DNA of 64,000 nucleotides from Clostridium sp. GTDB taxonomy: Bacteria; Bacteroidota; Bacteroidia; Bacteroidales; Muribaculaceae. Numbering within the stretch: position 1 is the stretch's first letter; each line of letters begins with the position of its first letter. The notes beneath the pieces were generated by a model, which searched no databases, was not told where the DNA came from, and saw only the letters and a list, made by a program, of their open reading frames with translations. Positions 44,341-56,891 of this stretch are shown piece by piece. The DNA is taken from the NCBI GenBank assembly GCA_023666615.1, contig JAMPBQ010000001.1, positions 768,449 through 832,448 of the forward strand. The letters are read 5' to 3'. A program made the position numbers and the translations under genes.

Positions 44341-47111
44341 CCTACAACGATGTTTACGATCTTGTTGGGCACCACTATCACCTTGCGCACGGTCTTTCCT
44401 TCCAGCCATTTCGCGGCTCCCTCATGGCCCAAGGCGGCCTTCTCCGCGTCTTCATTGGATGTGCCGGAGGGCACCTGCATTGTGAAGCGCGCTTTGCCGT
44501 TGAAGGATACGGCATAGGTCACTGAATCCTCCTTGAGGTACTCTTCATTGCATTCCGGCCATGCGGCGTCGCATATTGTAGAGTCATGCCCGATGGCGCT
44601 GTGCCACAGCTCTTCAGTCACATGCGGGGCGAAGGGAGCAAGAAGTATCAGAAGCTGCTCCATCACCAGCTTGCTCGTGCATTTCTGCTGCGAAAGCTCA
44701 TTTACGCAAATCATGAATGCGGCTATGCTTGTGTTGTAGGAGAAATTCTCAATGTCTGAAGTCACCTTTTTGATAAGCTTGTGCAGGCTCTTGAGGTTTT
44801 CCTTTGTTGGCTCCGCGTCGCTTACCAAAAGCTCGTCGCCCTTGTAGAATAGCCCCCACAGCTTCTTTATGAAGCGGTTGGTGCCGTCGATGCCGTTGGT
44901 GTCCCAAGGCTTGCTTTGCTCAAGCGGGCCAAGGAACATCTCGTACAGCCTAAGCGTATCGGCTCCGTAGCGCTCAACTATGTCGTCGGGGTTTACGACG
45001 TTGAACATAGACTTTGACATCTTCTCCACAGCCCATCCACACACGTATTTGCCGTCCTCAAGCACAAACTCGGCGTCGTTGAATTCCGGGCGCCAAGCCT
45101 TGAACCTTTCGGTGTCAAGAATGTCGTTGGATACGAGATTAATGTCCACGTGTATTGGGGTGACATCGTATTTGTCCTTCAATCCCGCAGAAACGAAGGT
45201 ATTGGTGTCCTTGATGCGGTACACGAAATTGGAGCGTCCCTGAATCATGCCCTGGTTCACAAGCTTCTTGAAGGGCTCTTGCTCGCACACGTATCCGAGG
45301 TCAAAGAGCACCTTATTCCAAAAGCGGCTGTAGATAAGGTGACCGGTAGCATGCTCCGTGCCGCCTATGTACAGGTCTACATTACGCCAGTATTCGTCAG
45401 CCTCCTTGGATACGAGAGCCTTGTCATTGCGCGGGTCCATGTATCGCAAGTAGTAGGCCGATGATCCCGCGAAGCCGGGCATGGTGCAAAGCTCATAGGG
45501 ATATCCCTCTTCAGTCTTCCAGTTGGCGGCGCGGCCCAGGGGAGGCTCGCCGCTCTCGGTGGGGAGGAATTTGTCCACTTCCGGCAACAGCAGAGGCAGT
45601 TTGTCCTCGCTCAGCGTTTCGGGTATGCCATCCTTATAATATACGGGGAAGGGTTCGCCCCAATAGCGCTGACGGCTGAAAATGGCGTCGCGCAGGCGAT
45701 AGTTCACCTTTACCTCGCCTATGCCCAGCTCCTTGATGCGCCTCTTGGTGTAGGCAATCGCTTCCTTCACTTGCATGCCGTTGAGGTCAAGCAAGTCTGA
45801 TTTTGAATTGGTGACAATGCCTTCCTTCGCGTCATAGCTTTCCTCGCTCACGTCAGCCCCTTCTATCAGTGGAATAATTGGGAGATTGAAATGCTTGGCG
45901 AAGGCATAGTCGCGGCTGTCGTGCGCGGGCACGGCCATAATGGCGCCTGTGCCATAGCCTGCGAGCACGTAGTCGCTCACCCATACGGGTATCTTCTCGC
46001 CGTTGAGGGGATTGATGGCGTAGGCTCCGGTGAATACGCCGCTCACTTTCTTGTCTATCATGCGCTCGCGCTCGGTCTTGCGCTTGGTGGCCTGCAAGTA
46101 TTCGTCCACGGCCTGCTTTTGCTCGGGAGTGGTGACCATGCCCACATATTTGCTTTCGGGGGCGAGCACCATAAATGTCACGCCAAACACTGTGTCGGCG
46201 CGAGTGGTGAAGATTTCCAGCTCTACGTCGCTGTCGGCGATTTTGAACCTCATCTCGGCTCCTTCGCTGCGTCCTATCCAATTGCGCTGGGTCTCTTTCA
46301 GGCTTTCTGTCCAGTCGATGCTGTCAAGTCCGTCGAGAAGGCGCTGCGCGTACGCGCTCACCCTCAGGCACCACTGGTACATCACCTTCTGCTCCACGGG
46401 ATAGCCGCCGCGCAGAGATACGCCCTCGCTCACCTCGTCGTTGGCCAGCACGGTGCCAAGCTTGGGGCACCAGTTCACCATAGTGTTTCCGAGATAGGCC
46501 ATGCGGTAGTTCATCAGCGTGTCGCTCTTTTCTTTTGCCGACATGGCCTTCCACTTTTCAGCTGTGAAGGATAGGGGCTTGCTGCACGCCACGTTCAGCC
46601 CTTCCGAGCCTTTTTCTTCAAAATGCGCTATCAATTCGGAAATGGGACGCACCTTGTCGGCGTCGTAGCTGTAATACGAATTGAACATCTGAATGAAGGC
46701 CCACTGCGTCCATTTGTAAAATTCAGGGTCGCATGTGCGCAGTTCACGGTCCCAATCATAGCAGAATCCTATCTTGTCGAGCTGCGAGCGGTAGCGCGCT
46801 ATGTTGTCGTTGGTGGTCTTTTCAGGATGCTGGCCTGTCTGGATGGCGTATTGCTCCGCAGGCAGTCCGTAGGCGTCATAACCCATTGGGTGCAGCACGT
46901 TGAAACCTTGCAGGCGCTTGTAGCGGGAATATATGTCGCTGGCAATATAGCCCAGGGGATGGCCCACATGCAAGCCGGCGCCCGAGGGATAAGGGAACAT
47001 GTCGAGCACGTAGAATTTCTTCTTCCCCTCGTCGATGCCTACCTTGTATATCTTATTGTCTTTCCAATATTGTTGCCACTTGGGCTCTATCTCTTTATGG
47101 TTGTATTGCAT
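44337..47111 (-). CDS. leuS: Leucyl-tRNA synthetase
   Basis: 924 residues, class I synthetase. HIGH motif as HVGH in [15 protein letters not shown] near residue 48, KMSKS in [16 protein letters not shown] near 700, and a CP1 editing domain between (about 225-430) with the [17 protein letters not shown] and [15 protein letters not shown] segments that clear mischarged tRNA. It charges tRNA-Leu with leucine. It lies 39 bases after nadA and overlaps the lepB start by four bases. Confidence 0.98.
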   Translation of the reverse strand: MQYNHKEIEPKWQQYWKDNKIYKVGIDEGKKKFYVLDMFPYPSGAGLHVGHPLGYIASDIYSRYKRLQGFNVLHPMGYDAYGLPAEQYAIQTGQHPEKTTNDNIARYRSQLDKIGFCYDWDRELRTCDPEFYKWTQWAFIQMFNSYYSYDADKVRPISELIAHFEEKGSEGLNVACSKPLSFTAEKWKAMSAKEKSDTLMNYRMAYLGNTMVNWCPKLGTVLANDEVSEGVSLRGGYPVEQKVMYQWCLRVSAYAQRLLDGLDSIDWTESLKETQRNWIGRSEGAEMRFKIADSDVELEIFTTRADTVFGVTFMVLAPESKYVGMVTTPEQKQAVDEYLQATKRKTERERMIDKKVSGVFTGAYAINPLNGEKIPVWVSDYVLAGYGTGAIMAVPAHDSRDYAFAKHFNLPIIPLIEGADVSEESYDAKEGIVTNSKSDLLDLNGMQVKEAIAYTKRRIKELGIGEVKVNYRLRDAIFSRQRYWGEPFPVYYKDGIPETLSEDKLPLLLPEVDKFLPTESGEPPLGRAANWKTEEGYPYELCTMPGFAGSSAYYLRYMDPRNDKALVSKEADEYWRNVDLYIGGTEHATGHLIYSRFWNKVLFDLGYVCEQEPFKKLVNQGMIQGRSNFVYRIKDTNTFVSAGLKDKYDVTPIHVDINLVSNDILDTERFKAWRPEFNDAEFVLEDGKYVCGWAVEKMSKSMFNVVNPDDIVERYGADTLRLYEMFLGPLEQSKPWDTNGIDGTNRFIKKLWGLFYKGDELLVSDAEPTKENLKSLHKLIKKVTSDIENFSYNTSIAAFMICVNELSQQKCTSKLVMEQLLILLAPFAPHVTEELWHSAIGHDSTICDAAWPECNEEYLKEDSVTYAVSFNGKARFTMQVPSGTSNEDAEKAALGHEGAAKWLEGKTVRKVIVVPNKIVNIVVG

Positions 47112-47150
47112 TGTGTTTGTTTTTTATGGTGAAATCATCTTTGCTTTCGC

Positions 47151-48119
47151 TCAGCTCAGGGCAAGCATGCGCTCAATTGGGCGGCGCGCCTTCTCAGCCA
47201 CCTCGGCGTCGACGCGTATTTCCGGAGCCTCGTCGCGAAGGCAGTCGCGCAGCTTCTCCAGGGTGTTAAGCTTCATGTACGCGCATTCGTTGCATGCGCA
47301 ACCCGCATCTTCCGGCGGAGCGGCCACGAACTTCTTTTGCGGGCATTTCTTCCGCATCTCATGCAGAATGCCGCTTTCAGTGGCCACAATGAAGGTGTCG
47401 GCATCGCTCTCCTGCGCGTACTTAAGCAATGCGGCCGTGCTGCCCACCTTGTCGGCTATAACATGCAGGGCCTGCTTGCACTCTGGATGCACCAGAATCT
47501 TGCTGCCGGGATATTCCTCCTTCTGCTTCAGTATCTTTTCCAGGGAGAATTTCTCATGCACATGGCAAGCGCCGTTCCAAAGGAGCATGTTTCTTCCTGT
47601 CTCATTATTTATATATGTGCCCAGGTTGCGGTCAGGGCCGAATATGATTTTCTCATCAGGCTTGAATGTGCCCACAATCTTAAGGGCGTTGCCCGAAGTC
47701 ACCAGCACGTCGGTGAGGGCCTTCACGCCGGCCGAGGTGTTGACATATGAAATCACCGTATGGTCGGGATGGGAGGCGACAAATTCCGCGAACGCCTCAT
47801 CGGGGCAGCTGTCGGCCAGAGAGCAGCCCGCCTCGGTGTCGGGAATGAGCACCTTCTTGTTAGGGCTGATTATTTTCACGGTCTCTCCCATGAAATGGAC
47901 GCCGCACATCACCACGAGCTTGGCGTCCAGCTTGGCGGCGATCTGCGCCAGGGCCAAAGAATCGCCAATGTAATCGGCCAGGTCTTGGATTTCTTCGCGC
48001 TGGTAATAGTGCGCAAGAATCACGGCCCCCTTTTCTTTCTTCAGCTTGAGAATTTCCTCTTTCAGCGTTTCTCCGCCGGCGCCTTCTTGGCATCCACCGC
48101 AGGCCTTATCGACTTTCAT
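47151..48119 (-). CDS. nadA: Quinolinate synthase
   Basis: 322 residues. Converts iminoaspartate and dihydroxyacetone phosphate to quinolinate in de novo NAD synthesis using a [4Fe-4S] cluster. AHYYQREEIQDLADYIGDSLALAQ and MCGVHFMGETVKIISPNKKVLIPD are family blocks. Candidate cluster cysteines are in VVMCGVHF, HPECKQAL and CACNECAYMKLNTLEKL. nadB and nadC are not in the window. It is the first gene of an apparent seven-gene operon (nadA to ribF), with spacings of 39 bases or less. Confidence 0.97.
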   Translation of the reverse strand: MKVDKACGGCQEGAGGETLKEEILKLKKEKGAVILAHYYQREEIQDLADYIGDSLALAQIAAKLDAKLVVMCGVHFMGETVKIISPNKKVLIPDTEAGCSLADSCPDEAFAEFVASHPDHTVISYVNTSAGVKALTDVLVTSGNALKIVGTFKPDEKIIFGPDRNLGTYINNETGRNMLLWNGACHVHEKFSLEKILKQKEEYPGSKILVHPECKQALHVIADKVGSTAALLKYAQESDADTFIVATESGILHEMRKKCPQKKFVAAPPEDAGCACNECAYMKLNTLEKLRDCLRDEAPEIRVDAEVAEKARRPIERMLALS

Positions 48120-48616
48120 TATTTATATTTGAGAATTTTTAAATTTTAAAATAAAAACTTCTATAACAACTACAATGCGCGTAGATAGCGAGCATAACTT
48201 TCCTCGCAAAAATTTGGAAATTTGGGTTGCTGATGCCCAGCCAACGCAATCTTCAATGTTATCTACATTTGTTTTCTCTGAAAATTAGTGTGATATGATA
48301 GTTATCTACGCTATGTTTATAACCGCAAAGTTAATAAATTTTCCCATTATAAAAGGCAAAAATGCGTAGATTTTTGCTCCAGCAACCTCTCAGCAAGAAT
48401 TGTTCTCACAATTTTGAAGTCTAATTTTCGTTTGCCTTATGCGATTTTTCTCGGAAAATACAAATCAACTTGCTCGAAATCTGCTGATAAGTTATCATCA
48501 TTTATCAACGCTTTATCAACGCCCAATTAATATTCATTCTTTTATGCGCATTTTAATGTAGAAAAGGGGAGCATTTTGGGTGTGGGGGGCGTTATAATCT
48601 TAAAAGCGTTTTAGAT
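48120..48616. other. 497-base AT-rich gap with TTATCWACR words, candidate origin region
   Basis: No gene is visible. The gap separates minus-strand genes (9.4-48.1 kb) from a plus-strand gene. It contains TTATCTACA (48259-48267, one mismatch from the DnaA box TTATCCACA), TTATCTACG (48302-48310), and two TTATCAACG 11 bases apart (48502-48510, 48513-48521). A TGATAAGTTATCA palindrome lies at 48485-48497, and there is a very AT-rich stretch at 48120-48170. GCGTAGAT occurs inverted at 48179 and 48364. These fit a replication origin, but could also serve a divergent promoter region. Confidence 0.4.
48326..48360 (-). promoter_or_regulatory. Possible promoter for nadA operon
   Basis: Minus-strand TAACTTTG (48326-48333) matches the -7 consensus, with TTTG at 48357-48360, a 23-base spacer that is slightly long. 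It would give a leader of about 200 bases before nadA. Confidence 0.4.
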
Positions 48617-49699
48617 ATGGATTCAGATACAGATGCAAGAGGGAAATCGCCTGCGCAGCCCCGCTCGGGTTTCATGCATATATTGGGCAAGTCGCTGGAC
48701 TATGCCACTCCCGCAGCCATATCCGTGGGGCTGGTGGTGTGGCTTTTCCAGAAGGTGAAGTTCCACGAGATAGTGGAGATTGTGCGCCAGGGATGTGAAT
48801 TCAGGTGGCTTGTGCTAATGATGGTGATCACCACCCTATCCCATATGATTCGCGGCATACGCTGGGGCATTCAGCTGCGGGCGGCCGGGGTTGAGAGGAT
48901 GCCGGTGGTGAGGGAAAGCGTGGCCATCTTCGGGGCATACGCCCTCAACCTCGTGTTCCCCCGCCTTGGCGAGGCATGGAGGTGCATGTACATAAGTCGG
49001 CGGGAAAAGGTGCCATTGTCCACTGTGGTGGGCACTGACTTGGGCGACCGTGGTTCTGACCTTGTGGTGGTGATAGCCTTGTTTATTTTGTCTTTAATTG
49101 TGGCGCACCACGCGATGGAGGCCTTTATCAGCCATTACGCCTTGGGGCGCGACATCGACCATATCATCAAGGATCCGCTCCTGTGGATAGGCATATCCGC
49201 CGCGGTGGCTGCGGCTTGGAGCGTGCTGCATTATTTCAGGCGCATCAAGTGGGTGCAAAAGGTGGGAGAAAGCATCCACCAGATGTGGGGAGGATTCAAG
49301 GTGCTTTTTACGATGAACGGCAAGACGCAGTACGTATTGTTGACTCTCGGCATCTGGATATGCTATTATTTGGAGACGTATGTTACATTTTTTGCCTTTC
49401 CGTTCACCCGTGAGCTGATTACTCAGCCCGGCTTGGCCTACGGGCTTGTGCCCGGCCTGGTGGTGTTCGTGTTTGGCAGCTTCTCAATGGCTGTTCCCTC
49501 CAACGGCGGCCTTGGCCCTTGGAATCTCGCTGTAATGTTCGCCCTCACACTCTATGGCGTCAGCGACGCCCAGGGCACAGCCTTCTCAATGGTGATGTGG
49601 AGCAGCCAAGCGGCATGCCTTGTGGTGCTCGGCCTTTTCTCCGTAGGCTACATACTTTGGGACAACAAACATAGGCAGACGAAAAGCGAGGGGAGTTGA
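48617..49699 (+). CDS. Flippase-like / UPF0104 (LPG-synthase TM) membrane protein
   Basis: 360 residues with about eight membrane helices. Short polar N terminus, then helices with the conserved RGIRWGIQLRAAGVE and YALNLVFPRLGEAWRCMYISRRE segments and LGDRGSDLVVVIALFILS. The C-terminal PSNGGLGPWNLAV helix pair also fits. This is the lysylphosphatidylglycerol synthase membrane region family (YbhN/AglD-like) without a synthetase domain. Family members are thought to move or modify lipids or lipid-linked sugars; function here is unknown. It is transcribed alone and away from nadA. Confidence 0.8.
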   Translation: MDSDTDARGKSPAQPRSGFMHILGKSLDYATPAAISVGLVVWLFQKVKFHEIVEIVRQGCEFRWLVLMMVITTLSHMIRGIRWGIQLRAAGVERMPVVRESVAIFGAYALNLVFPRLGEAWRCMYISRREKVPLSTVVGTDLGDRGSDLVVVIALFILSLIVAHHAMEAFISHYALGRDIDHIIKDPLLWIGISAAVAAAWSVLHYFRRIKWVQKVGESIHQMWGGFKVLFTMNGKTQYVLLTLGIWICYYLETYVTFFAFPFTRELITQPGLAYGLVPGLVVFVFGSFSMAVPSNGGLGPWNLAVMFALTLYGVSDAQGTAFSMVMWSSQAACLVVLGLFSVGYILWDNKHRQTKSEGS

Positions 49700-49714
49700 A
49701 AAAACACCCCTCGC
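49686..49714 (-). terminator. Terminator for cysK-cysE
   Basis: Perfect eight-base stem GCGAGGGG (49686-49693) / CCCCTCGC (49707-49714) with a 13-base loop. On the minus strand it is followed by TTTTC. It lies about 40 bases past the cysE stop, and also overlaps the stop codon of the convergent flippase-like gene. Confidence 0.65.
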
Positions 49715-49752
49715 CGCAGCTTCTTTTCATTTGGAGGAAAAGGATTAAGGAA

Positions 49753-50634
49753 TTATTGGGTTAGGACGGTGTCAGGAGGCACATCCTTTGTCACCCACTT
49801 GTTTCCTCCGATCACCGAGTTGTGCCCAACGGTGATTCTTCCGAGGATTGTGGCGTTGGCATAAATCACCACATTGTCTTCTATTATCGGATGGCGCTGG
49901 ATGCCCTTTATAGGATTGCCGTTCTCATCCAACGGGAAATTTTTGGCTCCGAGGGTCACGCCTTGGTAAAGCTTTACGTGGTTTCCTATCACGCATGTCT
50001 CGCCAATCACCACTCCCGTGCCGTGGTCTATTGTAAAGTATTCGCCAATGCTGGCGCCGGGGTGTATGTCAATGCCTGTTTCGCTGTGGGCTATTTCCGT
50101 GAGTATGCGCGGAATCAGCGGCACGTCCAGAAGGAGAAGCTTGTGCGCTATCCTGTAATTGCACACAGCGCGGATTGAAGGGTAGCAACTTATCACCTCT
50201 CCGAAGCTGCTGGCCGCGGGGTCGCCGTCGTACATCGAGCGTATGTCAGTGGTGAGGATTTCCCTCAGCTCTGGCAGCCACTCTATGAATTCTATTGATA
50301 TTTTTCCCGCCAAGGTCCTTTGCTCGCTCCATGAAAGGGGGGAATCCTTGTCGGCCATGTCGTCGCGGAAGCACAAGCCCGCATGCACTTGCTGCCGCAG
50401 AAGTTCAAAAAGCTTTTCGGTGAACATTCCCAGGTGATAGCGCAGCAAATCGGCGTTCATCGTGGAATTGCCGAAATATCCCGGGAATACTATGGCGCGG
50501 CATAGGTCGGTGATGCGGCGCAGCTCTTCCATAGAGGGCAGTGGCCCGCCGTCGCGGTGCTTGTGGAAAAGGAATCGGTAGCTCCGCTCGCAGGCCAGCT
50601 CCTCTACAGTCTTTGATATGATTTTTGAATACAT
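49753..50634 (-). CDS. cysE: Serine O-acetyltransferase
   Basis: 293 residues from the ATG at 50634 (MYSKIISKTVEEL), two bases after the cysK stop; a longer in-frame reading would run deep into cysK and is rejected. An N-terminal helical domain of about 150 residues precedes a left-handed beta-helix of hexapeptide repeats (GIDIHPGASIGEYFTIDHGTGVVIGETCVIGNHVKLYQG). The catalytic His are in DHGTG and QRHPII. It acetylates serine with acetyl-CoA to O-acetylserine, the substrate of CysK. The C terminus ends DVPPDTVLTQ without the usual Ile that anchors in CysK. Confidence 0.94.
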   Translation of the reverse strand: MYSKIISKTVEELACERSYRFLFHKHRDGGPLPSMEELRRITDLCRAIVFPGYFGNSTMNADLLRYHLGMFTEKLFELLRQQVHAGLCFRDDMADKDSPLSWSEQRTLAGKISIEFIEWLPELREILTTDIRSMYDGDPAASSFGEVISCYPSIRAVCNYRIAHKLLLLDVPLIPRILTEIAHSETGIDIHPGASIGEYFTIDHGTGVVIGETCVIGNHVKLYQGVTLGAKNFPLDENGNPIKGIQRHPIIEDNVVIYANATILGRITVGHNSVIGGNKWVTKDVPPDTVLTQ

Positions 50635-50636
50635 TG

Positions 50637-51560
50637 TCAGAAATTTACCACAGATAAGTAACGTTCGCCCGTATCGGGAAGAATCACCACGAAGGTCTTT
50701 CCCTTGTTTTCTGGCCTTGATGCCAGCTTTGCGGCCGCGCACAGGGCGGCGCCTGACGAGATGCCGGCCAGAAGCCCCTCCTCATTCGCCAAGGCGCGCA
50801 TGGCATCCTTCGCCTCTTCATCGGTGATTTGCATTACCTCATCAACCACTGAGGCGTCGTAGTTTGCCGGAACGAATCCCGCCCCGATTCCCATTATGCC
50901 GTGCGGGCCGGGGTTTCCTCCTGACAGCACGGGAGATTTCGCGGGTTCAACGGCCACAGCCTTCATTGAAGGATAAGTTTGCTTCAGCCGCCGCGCGCAT
51001 CCGGTGATTGTGCCCCCGGTGCCCACTCCGGCCACAAAGAAGTCGATGGTGCGTCCCTGCATGTCGTCGGCTATCTCCACGCCGGTGGTCATATAATGCA
51101 CCTTTGGATTTGCGGGATTGTCGAATTGCCCCAGAATCACCGACCCTTTCATTTCCCTTTGCAGCTCATTGGCCCTTTCTATGGCTCCGGCCATTCCCTT
51201 TGACCCGGGAGTAAGCTCCAGCTGCGCGCCGTAGGCCTGAAGCAGCTTTCTCCTTTCCACGCTCATTGTTTCGGGCATCGTTAGGATCACCTTGTATCCT
51301 CTGGCCGACCCCACCATGGCCAGGCCTATGCCCGTGTTGCCGCTGGTGGGCTCAATAATGGTAGCGCCGGGCTTGAGAATGCCCTTCTGCGCGGCGTCGT
51401 CAATCATGGACAGGGCCACGCGGTCCTTTATGCTGCCTCCGGGATTGAATGATTCTATCTTTACGTATATGTGCGCGTTGATGCCGGCTGAGGCTTCGTA
51501 TCTGTAAAGGCGCATCATGGGCGTGAAGCCGATAAGGTCGGTGATGTTCTGTGCAATCAT
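50637..51560 (-). CDS. cysK: Cysteine synthase A
   Basis: 307 residues, fold type II PLP enzyme. PLP Lys45 in NPGGSIKDRVALSM, substrate loop PTSGNTGIGLAMV near 74, phosphate-binding GVGTGGTITGCARRL near 180 and the final PDTGERYLS. It makes cysteine from O-acetylserine and sulfide. It is the first gene of a two-gene operon with cysE, so substrate production and use are linked. I see no consensus promoter in the 290-base gap upstream on this strand. Confidence 0.97.
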   Translation of the reverse strand: MIAQNITDLIGFTPMMRLYRYEASAGINAHIYVKIESFNPGGSIKDRVALSMIDDAAQKGILKPGATIIEPTSGNTGIGLAMVGSARGYKVILTMPETMSVERRKLLQAYGAQLELTPGSKGMAGAIERANELQREMKGSVILGQFDNPANPKVHYMTTGVEIADDMQGRTIDFFVAGVGTGGTITGCARRLKQTYPSMKAVAVEPAKSPVLSGGNPGPHGIMGIGAGFVPANYDASVVDEVMQITDEEAKDAMRALANEEGLLAGISSGAALCAAAKLASRPENKGKTFVVILPDTGERYLSVVNF

Positions 51561-51725
51561 TGTGTGTGCGGGTTAGTATGATTAGTTATAAGTTAAAATA
51601 ATTTCCCTCATAGATTACAACATAAATCTCACGCCAAAAGACCGAGGAATAAAGGTTAAATCATAAGAATAAATGCTAAATATTATTAATTAACATAGGT
51701 GTGGCATTGCTTTGCGCCGACGATT

Positions 51726-51757
51726 TTTGGTAAGTGGGCGTTTTTTTAGTAATTTTG
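51726..51757 (+). promoter_or_regulatory. Promoter of rimP-nusA-infB
   Basis: TTTG (51726-51729), 20-base spacer, TAATTTTG (51750-51757): full Bacteroidota consensus. Predicted start near 51764, leader of about 89 bases containing a terminator-like hairpin. The rest of the gap 51561-51725 is AT-rich without visible features. Confidence 0.8.
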
Positions 51758-51774
51758 CAGTGAACTTCAAGAGA

Positions 51775-51808
51775 CGGAGGAGGCCAGGCGGCTTCCTCCG
51801 ACTTTTTT
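51775..51808 (+). promoter_or_regulatory. Terminator-like hairpin in the rimP leader, possible attenuator
   Basis: An 11-pair stem (51775-51785 with 51790-51800, one G-U) with an AGGC loop is followed by AC and six T (51803-51808), only about ten bases after the predicted transcription start. No coding sequence lies before it, so it does not terminate an upstream gene of this strand. A tiny ORF (ATG at 51811, eight codons MQAKRIKA, stop at 51835) sits between it and rimP. An attenuator that responds to NusA or to translation is a plausible inference. Confidence 0.65.
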
Positions 51809-51852
51809 AAATGCAAGCAAAGCGCATAAAGGCGTAAAAAACGTACACAATT

Positions 51853-52323
51853 ATGATAGATAAGGAATTGCTTAAGCAGACAGTGCTGAAGGCCATCGAG
51901 GGGACCGGCGTCTTTTTGGTGGACTTGACCGTCAGCCCTGAAAATGACATAGTGGTGGAGATTGACTCTAACGATGGAGTTGACCTTGACCTATGCACCG
52001 AAATACACAATAAGATTGAGGCGTCTCTTGACCGCGACAAGGAGGACTTCTCCCTTGAGGTGGGTTCGGCCGGCATCACAGCCCCCTTCAAGGTGGTGGA
52101 GCAGTACACCAAGAATCTCGGCAAGGAGGTGGAAGTCCTCACTCGCGACGGCCGCAAGATAACGGGAACGCTCACGGCGGTCGACGGCGACACCTCGTCA
52201 TTCACCGTAGAGGTGCCAACAAAGGTGAAGGAGCCAGGGGCAAAGCGCCCTACTGTGCAGATGGTGCCAGAGCATCTGAAGATGGACGCCTGCAAGCAAG
52301 TGAAGCACAAATTCAAATTCTAA
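51853..52323 (+). CDS. rimP: Ribosome maturation factor RimP
   Basis: 156 residues, two small alpha/beta domains. IEGTGVFLVDLTVSPENDIVVEIDSNDGVDLDLCTEIH is the N-terminal domain core; LEVGSAGITAPFKVVEQYTKNLGKEV and the beta-barrel C-terminal DGRKITGTLTAVDGD follow. It assists 30S subunit maturation. First gene of the rimP-nusA-infB operon, an arrangement conserved across bacteria; the gap to nusA is 39 bases. Confidence 0.95.
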   Translation: MIDKELLKQTVLKAIEGTGVFLVDLTVSPENDIVVEIDSNDGVDLDLCTEIHNKIEASLDRDKEDFSLEVGSAGITAPFKVVEQYTKNLGKEVEVLTRDGRKITGTLTAVDGDTSSFTVEVPTKVKEPGAKRPTVQMVPEHLKMDACKQVKHKFKF

Positions 52324-52362
52324 TAAATACGATTAATAACTACCAATTACTATACACAGGAA

Positions 52363-53646
52363 ATGGCAAAGAAAGAGGAAACTCCGAATATGGTCGAGCA
52401 GTTCGCCGACTTCAAGGAACACAAAAACATTGACAAGGCCACGATGATACGCGTGCTTGAGGATTCTTTCCGCAAAGTGCTGTCGTCGATGTTCAACGAG
52501 GCCGAAAACTTTGACGTAATCCTCAACCCCGACAAGGGCGACGTGCAGATTTTCCAAAACCTCGAGGTTGTGCCCGACGGCGAAGTGGAGAATCCATACA
52601 AACAAATATCCCTGAGCGACGCCAAGGCCGACAACGACCCCGACGCTGAGGTGGGCGAGGAGCACACAAGGGAAATCATATTCGAGAAATTCGGGCGCCG
52701 CGCCATCCTCACTCTGCGCCAGACCCTGCAGTCGAAAATACTTGAGCTGCAGAAGGAGGCCATCTACGCCAAGTTCAAGGACCTGGAGGGCGAGCTCGTT
52801 TCGGGAGAGGTTTACCAGACATGGTCGCGCGAGACACTTCTTCTCGACGATGAGAAGAATGAGCTACTCCTGCCGAAATCGGAGGCCATCCCCGGCGACT
52901 TCTTCCGCAAGGGCGAGACCGTAAGGGCCGTCATAGCTAACGTTGACAATAAGAACAACAATCCGAAGATCACAGTGTCGCGCACCAACCCCAACTTCCT
53001 GCGACGCCTCTTCGAGCTGGAAGTGCCCGAGATACATGACGGCCTGATCAATATCCGCGCAGTGGCCCGCATCCCCGGCGAGAGGGCGAAGGTGGCCGTA
53101 GAGAGCTACGACGACCGCATCGACCCCGTAGGCGCTTGCGTGGGCGTGAAGGGATCGAGAATCCACGGTATCGTGCGCGAGCTGCGCAATGAGAATATCG
53201 ATGTAATCAACTACACATCCAATCCCTCGCTCTTCATCCAGCGCGCGCTTAGCCCCGCCAAGATATCCTCTATCCGCCTTGACGAGGAGGAGAAGAAGGC
53301 TGAGGTGTTCTTGCGCCCTGAGGAGGTGTCTTTAGCCATCGGACGCAACGGCTCCAACATCAAGCTGGCGTCAATGCTTACAGGCTACGTAATCGACGTT
53401 TACCGCGATTCGGGCGACGCATACAATGATGATATCTACCTTGACGAATTCAAGGATGAAATCGACGAGTGGGTAATCGACGCTCTCAAGAACATGGGAT
53501 GCGTCACAGCCAAGTCAGTGCTCAACACTCCACGCCAAATCCTTATCGACAAGGCCGACCTGGAGGAGGATACAGTAGACAACGTAATAGCTGTCCTGAA
53601 GGCTGAGTTTGAAGATGACGAAATGGAAGACGCTCCCGCTGAATAA
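52363..53646 (+). CDS. nusA: Transcription factor NusA
   Basis: 427 residues: N-terminal RNA-polymerase-binding domain (about 1-130), S1 domain (about 135-200), two KH domains (with VGACVGVKGSRIHGIVREL and SLAIGRNGSNIKLASMLTGY), and a short C-terminal helix-hairpin-helix-like part ending in an acidic tail. It lacks the two 50-residue acidic repeats of E. coli NusA, as is usual outside Proteobacteria. It affects pausing, termination and antitermination. Confidence 0.97.
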   Translation: MAKKEETPNMVEQFADFKEHKNIDKATMIRVLEDSFRKVLSSMFNEAENFDVILNPDKGDVQIFQNLEVVPDGEVENPYKQISLSDAKADNDPDAEVGEEHTREIIFEKFGRRAILTLRQTLQSKILELQKEAIYAKFKDLEGELVSGEVYQTWSRETLLLDDEKNELLLPKSEAIPGDFFRKGETVRAVIANVDNKNNNPKITVSRTNPNFLRRLFELEVPEIHDGLINIRAVARIPGERAKVAVESYDDRIDPVGACVGVKGSRIHGIVRELRNENIDVINYTSNPSLFIQRALSPAKISSIRLDEEEKKAEVFLRPEEVSLAIGRNGSNIKLASMLTGYVIDVYRDSGDAYNDDIYLDEFKDEIDEWVIDALKNMGCVTAKSVLNTPRQILIDKADLEEDTVDNVIAVLKAEFEDDEMEDAPAE

Positions 53647-53710
53647 TGCAGGCGATGAAGCTTCTGCCTAAAACTAACCAACACTCAAGAAAATACACTA
53701 AAAGCAATAT

Positions 53711-56713
<3,003 letters not shown>

Positions 56714-56765
56714 CCCCCAAATATTAAGGTTGCACTTAAAAACGAACCACTACATACCAACAAAA

Positions 56766-56796
56766 ACACATCACGGGCTCTCAGTCCGTGATGTGT
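56766..56796. terminator. Hairpin after infB, probable terminator
   Basis: Perfect 11-base stem ACACATCACGG (56766-56776) / CCGTGATGTGT (56786-56796) with a nine-base loop. It is followed on the plus strand by CATTTATAT and on the minus strand by TTTTTG. It lies 50 bases past the infB stop and separates the operon from the AT-rich island. Confidence 0.7.
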
Positions 56797-56853
56797 CATT
56801 TATATCCAAAAGAAAAGCCATGCAAGGATTGCTATGGATTAGAAATAAAATGG

Positions 56854-56861
56854 TATCTTTG
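56854..56861 (+). promoter_or_regulatory. -7 element for the methyltransferase genes
   Basis: TATCTTTG matches TAnnTTTG. An ATTG about 22 bases upstream is a weak -33. The predicted start near 56868 supports translation from the ATG at 56892 and not from earlier in-frame ATGs. Confidence 0.5.
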
Positions 56862-56891
56862 CATTGGAAAAAAACATTTTCGCCCTGTCTT

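Noticed and set aside
51811..51837. Eight-codon ORF before rimP as a separate gene
   Set aside because: Too short to support as a gene; no clear ribosome binding site. Kept only as part of the attenuator hypothesis.
56730..56891. Longer N terminus of the amino-methyltransferase
   Set aside because: These codons lie largely upstream of the predicted transcription start and run through the infB terminator hairpin.
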